The translations under genes and the position numbers were made by a program. DNA of 64,000 nucleotides from AP-15 sp963812675 (GTDB taxonomy: Bacteria > Pseudomonadota > Alphaproteobacteria > ATCC43930 > CGMCC-115725). The stretch lies in contig CAWEWR010000024.1 in NCBI GenBank assembly GCA_963812675.1, positions 1-64,000 on the forward strand. Reading direction: 5' to 3'. The notes beneath the pieces were generated by a model. It saw nothing but the letters and a program-made list of their open reading frames with translations. It did no database searches and was not told where the DNA came from. Shown piece after piece: positions 60,516 through 64,000 of the stretch (the first letter of the stretch is position 1; each line of letters opens with the position of its first letter).

Positions 60516-61808
60516 ATGTCGATAGAGCTGCTCGCGGCCGCCGGTCTTGCCGTCGCGCTTGCGGGAGCCGCGCTCGCAGCGGCCATCCTTCTTCGCCTCC
60601 GCTACAATCCGACTGTACGACGGCAGGGCCTCGAACAAGTGCTGCGCGACGAGCTTGGGCGCGGACGGCAGGAGAGCGCCATGGGCGCCAAAATGTTGCG
60701 CGAGGAGGCGGCGTCGAGCGCCAGGGACTTGCGCGAGGAGGTTCGGCACACACTCCAGCAACTGGGGGACCGCCTCGGTGTCGCGGTAACGGAGCTAACC
60801 CGGAAGTCCGAGACCCAGCAAGGCGCGCTGCGCAACACGGTCGAAGGCCGCCTCGACGTGCTGCGCTCGGAAAATGCCGCGAAGCTGGAACAAATGAGGC
60901 AGACGGTCGACGAAAAGCTCCAAGGGACACTCGAACAGCGGCTCGGCGCCTCATTCAAGATGGTCAATGACTCGCTGACCCGGGTGCACGAAAGTGTTGG
61001 CGAAATGCAAGCCCTGGCGACGGGCGTCGGCGACCTGAAGCGGATCCTCGGCAACGTCAAATCGCGGGGAACCTGGGGCGAGGTGGCGCTCGGCAACATC
61101 CTCGAGGAGATCCTCACGGCCGACCAATACGCCCGCAATGTCGAGGTGCGGCCGCGCAGCAATTTGCGGGTCGAGTTTGCGATAAGATTGCCGGGCGACG
61201 GTGAAATGCCGTTATGGCTGCCGGTCGACGCCAAGTACCCGACGGAGGATTACGATCGGCTGGTCGAGGCGAGCGAGCGAGGCGATCTGGAAGCAACCGA
61301 GGCGGCGTTGCGCGGGATCGAAACGCGAGTGCGCAGCGCTGGAAAGGATATTTGCGCCAAGTATGTGGCGCCGCCGCACAGCACCGATTTCGCCATCATG
61401 TTCCTGCCGACCGAGGGGCTGTTCGCTGAGGTAATAAGACGGCCCGGGCTGGTCGACTGGCTGCAGCGCGAGTGCCACATCATGGTGGCGGGGCCGACGA
61501 CGCTCGTCTCGTTATTGACCTCGCTGCGGATGGGCTTCCGTACGCTGGCGATCCAGCAGCGTTCGAGCGAGGTCTGGCAGGTCCTCTCCGCGGTCAAGAC
61601 CGAATTCGAAAAATTCGGCGGCGTTCTCGACAAGGTCCACAAGAAGCTCGACGAGGCGCAGAAGGTCGTGGAAGAAGCCGGTGTGCGCCGCCGTGCAATG
61701 GACCGCAAGCTGCGCGGCGTCGAGGTGCTGCCGGAGATCGAGGCCGCGGTATTGCTGGCGCCAGCGCCTGCCGTATTGATCGAGGACGCCCGCGAAGCCG
61801 CGGAGTAA
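60516..61808 (+). CDS. rmuC: DNA recombination protein RmuC
   Basis: A 430-residue protein. An N-terminal membrane anchor (LLAAAGLAVALAGAALAAAI) is followed by a long coiled coil (about 35-160) and the PF02646 core: KSRGTWGEVALGNILEEIL, PVDAKYPTEDYDRL, FAIMFLPTEGLFAEVI and AGPTTLVSLLTSLRMGFRTL. RmuC limits recombination at inverted repeats and may be a nuclease-like protein. GGGAG lies just upstream of ATG 60516. Confidence 0.93.
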   Translation: MSIELLAAAGLAVALAGAALAAAILLRLRYNPTVRRQGLEQVLRDELGRGRQESAMGAKMLREEAASSARDLREEVRHTLQQLGDRLGVAVTELTRKSETQQGALRNTVEGRLDVLRSENAAKLEQMRQTVDEKLQGTLEQRLGASFKMVNDSLTRVHESVGEMQALATGVGDLKRILGNVKSRGTWGEVALGNILEEILTADQYARNVEVRPRSNLRVEFAIRLPGDGEMPLWLPVDAKYPTEDYDRLVEASERGDLEATEAALRGIETRVRSAGKDICAKYVAPPHSTDFAIMFLPTEGLFAEVIRRPGLVDWLQRECHIMVAGPTTLVSLLTSLRMGFRTLAIQQRSSEVWQVLSAVKTEFEKFGGVLDKVHKKLDEAQKVVEEAGVRRRAMDRKLRGVEVLPEIEAAVLLAPAPAVLIEDAREAAE

Positions 61809-61842
61809 CCCGTCCGCAACGTGACGACGAACACCGCGCCGC

Positions 61843-62868
61843 TTACGCACCGGTGACAGATGTCATCGAACGGCGGCCGGCACGCAGGCGCAGACCGGGC
61901 GCCGGGCGCTCAAGCAGCACCTCGCGGCGAAAGCGCACGAGGCGCGCGGGCCGACCGCCCGTCGTGGCGCTGATCCCGCCGGTCTCCTCGACGAGGCCCT
62001 GCTGCTCGACGAGGCGCCGAAAATTTTGCTTGTGCAGCCGCACCCCCGACAGCGCCTCGACCGTGCGTTGCAGCTGCAGCAGGGTGAATGCCGGCGGCAT
62101 CAGCTCGAACACGACAGGGCGATATTTGATCTTGCCGCGCAACCGGCCGATCGCGGTGGCAAGGATGCGACGGTGATCGGCCGCCATCGGCACCCCGAAG
62201 ACCGGGCCATCTTCCGACGGCATTGGATGCCCGAGATCGCGCCAGCGCTCCTGGATGAGACCCGCCTCGTAGAGCAGCTCATAGCGTTCAAGGACCAGCT
62301 CCTCGTTCCAGGAAGCGGCAAAGGCGAGGCCTACCCTCTCCTCGCGCAGCCGCCGCTCCAATCCGGTCGCCGCCTGCCCCGCCCACAAATGCAAACGCTC
62401 CTCGACCGGGGCGAGCGCCGCCGGCCTGCCCGAACGCCAGTCCTCCCATGGGAAAAACCGGTACCAGTTTTGCCACAGCGCTTCGGCGGCTCCGCTCGGG
62501 CGCGCTTCGCGCACCAGCGCCAGATAGGCGACGGTCAGGGCCCGGCCCGCTCGCGTCTCGCCAGTTTCGGTGCGGTCACGGTCGCCAAAGGTGTAGAGCT
62601 GCTCGACATAGCCGAGCCTCTGGCTGGTCTGCCTCTCCACCCAGGCGCGCAGTCCGACCTCCAGAGTACGGTGCTCGACCTCCAGCGGGCCGGAGGGCAA
62701 TGCCTCGACCGGCTCGCGCCCGATTCGAACAGTCAGAATACGGGGCTGGTCCACGGTCGCTGTTACGATAGCCGCGCTGAGCCTGATCGACAGCGCCGCC
62801 CCACGGCCGCGCGCAGGCGCTATCTCGCCGGAGCTCAGTGCGGCACTATTTCCAGCACTCCTTTGCAT
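61843..62868 (-). CDS. nadQ: NUDIX-domain transcriptional regulator, NadQ/NrtR-like
   Basis: A 341-residue protein of the COG4111 type. The N-terminal NUDIX-like domain (AAIVTATVDQPRILTVRIG, QLYTFGDRDRTETG) has lost a full Nudix box, as expected of an effector-binding version. The C-terminal winged helix has PVVFELMPPAFTLLQLQRTV, KQNFRRLVEQQGLVEETG and GRPARLVRFRRE. NadQ proteins repress NAD biosynthesis genes in alphaproteobacteria. No nad gene is adjacent. Start choice is uncertain, since upstream residues 1-25 are low-complexity. Confidence 0.8.
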   Translation of the reverse strand: MQRSAGNSAALSSGEIAPARGRGAALSIRLSAAIVTATVDQPRILTVRIGREPVEALPSGPLEVEHRTLEVGLRAWVERQTSQRLGYVEQLYTFGDRDRTETGETRAGRALTVAYLALVREARPSGAAEALWQNWYRFFPWEDWRSGRPAALAPVEERLHLWAGQAATGLERRLREERVGLAFAASWNEELVLERYELLYEAGLIQERWRDLGHPMPSEDGPVFGVPMAADHRRILATAIGRLRGKIKYRPVVFELMPPAFTLLQLQRTVEALSGVRLHKQNFRRLVEQQGLVEETGGISATTGGRPARLVRFRREVLLERPAPGLRLRAGRRSMTSVTGA

Positions 62869-63027
62869 GTGTCGGGATCACCTAGGGCTGCATCCGCCTC
62901 ATCCTACCACATCGCCTATGCCATAAACCTGGCAGGATCCGATGGACAGTGAATCGATACGCTGGCCGCGTCGCGCATGGCTGCGCTAAGATCGGCGGGA
63001 TGCGGGCCGAGAGGGAGGATCTTCAAA

Positions 63028-63897
63028 ATGGCCGGGGAAGCCCTCGAAGCGAACGCGGCGCAGCGCCGCTATTGGAATACGGTCGCCGGGCCGCGCTGGG
63101 TTGCCAGCCCGGGGTTCAGGGAGCGGCGCAACCAGGAAAGCCTCGCGCTATTGCTGGCACATCTCGACCTCGTCGGCGGCGAGAGCGTCCTCGAAATCGG
63201 CTGCGGAACGGGTGCGCTGACCTTGCCGCTCGCCGCGGCGGTCGGCGAGCACGGTCGCGTGGTCGCAGTCGACATCTCCGAGCCGATGCTTGGGGCGGCG
63301 CGGCAGAAGGTCGGCGAGCGCGGGCTGCACAATGTCACCTTGCTGTCCGGCGACGCTCAGCTGTTCGCATTCGAGCCTGCCGCCTTCGATCTCGCGACCT
63401 CGCGTATGGGCGTCATGTTTTTCGCCGATCCGACGGCCGCCTTCCGCAACATAATGGGCGCGCTGAAGCCAGGCGGTCGTCTTGTCTTCGCCTGCTGGGC
63501 GCCGCTCGCCGAGAACCGCCATTGGCTGATCTCTTACGACATCGCGCTCCGCCATCTTGGACCGCCGGCGGCGCCGCCGGCTCACGAGCCCGGCCCCCTC
63601 GCCTTCGGCGACCCCGACTATATCCGCCGGATTCTTCTTGCGGCCGGGTTCTCCGATATCGCGGTCGAAAGGGCCTACCCGACGATCATCTGCGGCAGCC
63701 CCGAGGAAGAATCGCAACAAGCGCTGATGATGGGACCGACGGCGAGGTTGGTCGAGGAGAAGAAACCCGACGAGGCGACCCGCAAGACGATCGCCCGCGA
63801 GATCGAGGCGGCGTTCGGCGCCGCAGCCAGCTCCGGCCCGATCCGGCTGCCGGCGACGATCTTTCTGGTCGCCGCCCGCCGCCGGCACGTCAAATAA
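63028..63897 (+). CDS. Class I SAM-dependent methyltransferase
   Basis: A 289-residue UbiE/Methyltransf_11-like enzyme. ESVLEIGCGTGALTLPLAAA is motif I, VVAVDISEPMLGAARQK is motif II with the ribose-binding Asp, and LLSGDAQLFAFEPAAFDLA and LKPGGRLVFACWAPL follow. GGGAGG lies 7 bases before ATG 63028. Its 3' end overlaps the stop of a convergent CoA-transferase gene by 8 bases. Substrate unknown, probably a small metabolite. Confidence 0.87.
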   Translation: MAGEALEANAAQRRYWNTVAGPRWVASPGFRERRNQESLALLLAHLDLVGGESVLEIGCGTGALTLPLAAAVGEHGRVVAVDISEPMLGAARQKVGERGLHNVTLLSGDAQLFAFEPAAFDLATSRMGVMFFADPTAAFRNIMGALKPGGRLVFACWAPLAENRHWLISYDIALRHLGPPAAPPAHEPGPLAFGDPDYIRRILLAAGFSDIAVERAYPTIICGSPEEESQQALMMGPTARLVEEKKPDEATRKTIAREIEAAFGAAASSGPIRLPATIFLVAARRRHVK

Positions 63898-64000
63898 TCT
63901 TTCTTTCCCGGAAATCCTCAATCTGCGTCGGAGTGTAGCCGAGCTCGGCTAGGATTTCCTCGTTATGCGCGCCGAGTTCCGGGGCGATGCCGATATGCGC
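63890..64000 (-). CDS. CaiB/BaiF family CoA-transferase, C-terminal end (partial)
   Basis: Only the last 36 codons are present; the gene continues past the window edge. The frame reads IAPELGAHNEEILAELGYTP followed by TQIEDFRERKII and a stop, the hallmark end of class III CoA-transferases (a P-x-L-G-x-H-x-E-E-I-L-x-E-L-G-Y pattern). These move CoA between organic acids. Confidence 0.85.
   Translation of the reverse strand, partial: AHIGIAPELGAHNEEILAELGYTPTQIEDFRERKII

Overview
The window is high-GC DNA with the gene content of a free-living, probably soil, alphaproteobacterium. A NadQ/NrtR-type NUDIX regulator, a Hint_2 domain protein, a DUF4214 protein, a PA4872-like PEP-mutase pair and a large family of PF04392 solute-binding proteins all fit Rhodospirillales or Hyphomicrobiales. 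The genus cannot be fixed from sequence alone. No rRNA, tRNA or CRISPR array was seen.

Layout. 0.1-17.3 kb is a surface-polysaccharide and accessory region, less GC-rich in places. It has a four-gene minus-strand glycosyltransferase operon (with a stand-alone DUF4214 protein), a Tat-exported glycoside-hydrolase-like protein, a repeat-Hint protein, a broken glycosyltransferase, an amidase with an AtzG-like partner, an acyltransferase 3, a complete IS1595-type element, a frameshifted polytopic membrane protein and an IS3 relic. 17.5-24.4 kb is a catabolic block: a GMC oxidoreductase diverges from a plus-strand run of TPP enzyme, small repeat protein, Gfo/Idh/MocA dehydrogenase, CmcJ/NvfI-type protein and UxuA-like mannonate dehydratase.

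24.4-31.7 kb is the most striking part. It is a head-to-tail array of nine PF04392 substrate-binding protein genes or remnants on the minus strand (six intact, one frameshifted, one reduced to a 36-codon leader, one internally deleted). Each is joined to the next by a 4-nt ATGA overlap, with no permease or ATPase gene. More debris lies upstream. The array together with uxuA is bounded by a 42-bp direct repeat taken from the CmcJ-type gene.

32.3-41.5 kb holds an OFA-family MFS transporter with its small subunit, an NHL propeller protein, a DUF2066-like protein, an SDR with an altered active site next to an MHS transporter, a Cys-rich secreted protein and a DUF1254 protein. 42.3-49.7 kb carries a winged-helix/NB-ARC/TPR regulator, an aquaporin, a catalase, an HD-domain protein and a DUF2846 protein. 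It lies exactly between mutS and a displaced 71-bp copy of the mutS 3' end, the geometry of an island inserted at a gene's 3' end.

49.7-64 kb is mostly housekeeping: mutS, ridA, a FAD oxidoreductase, two PEP-mutase/isocitrate-lyase family genes, a type II NADH dehydrogenase, rmuC, a nadQ-like regulator, methyltransferases and the end of a CaiB/BaiF CoA-transferase.

Five otherwise intact genes each contain one apparent single-base indel, so residual sequencing error is a real possibility.
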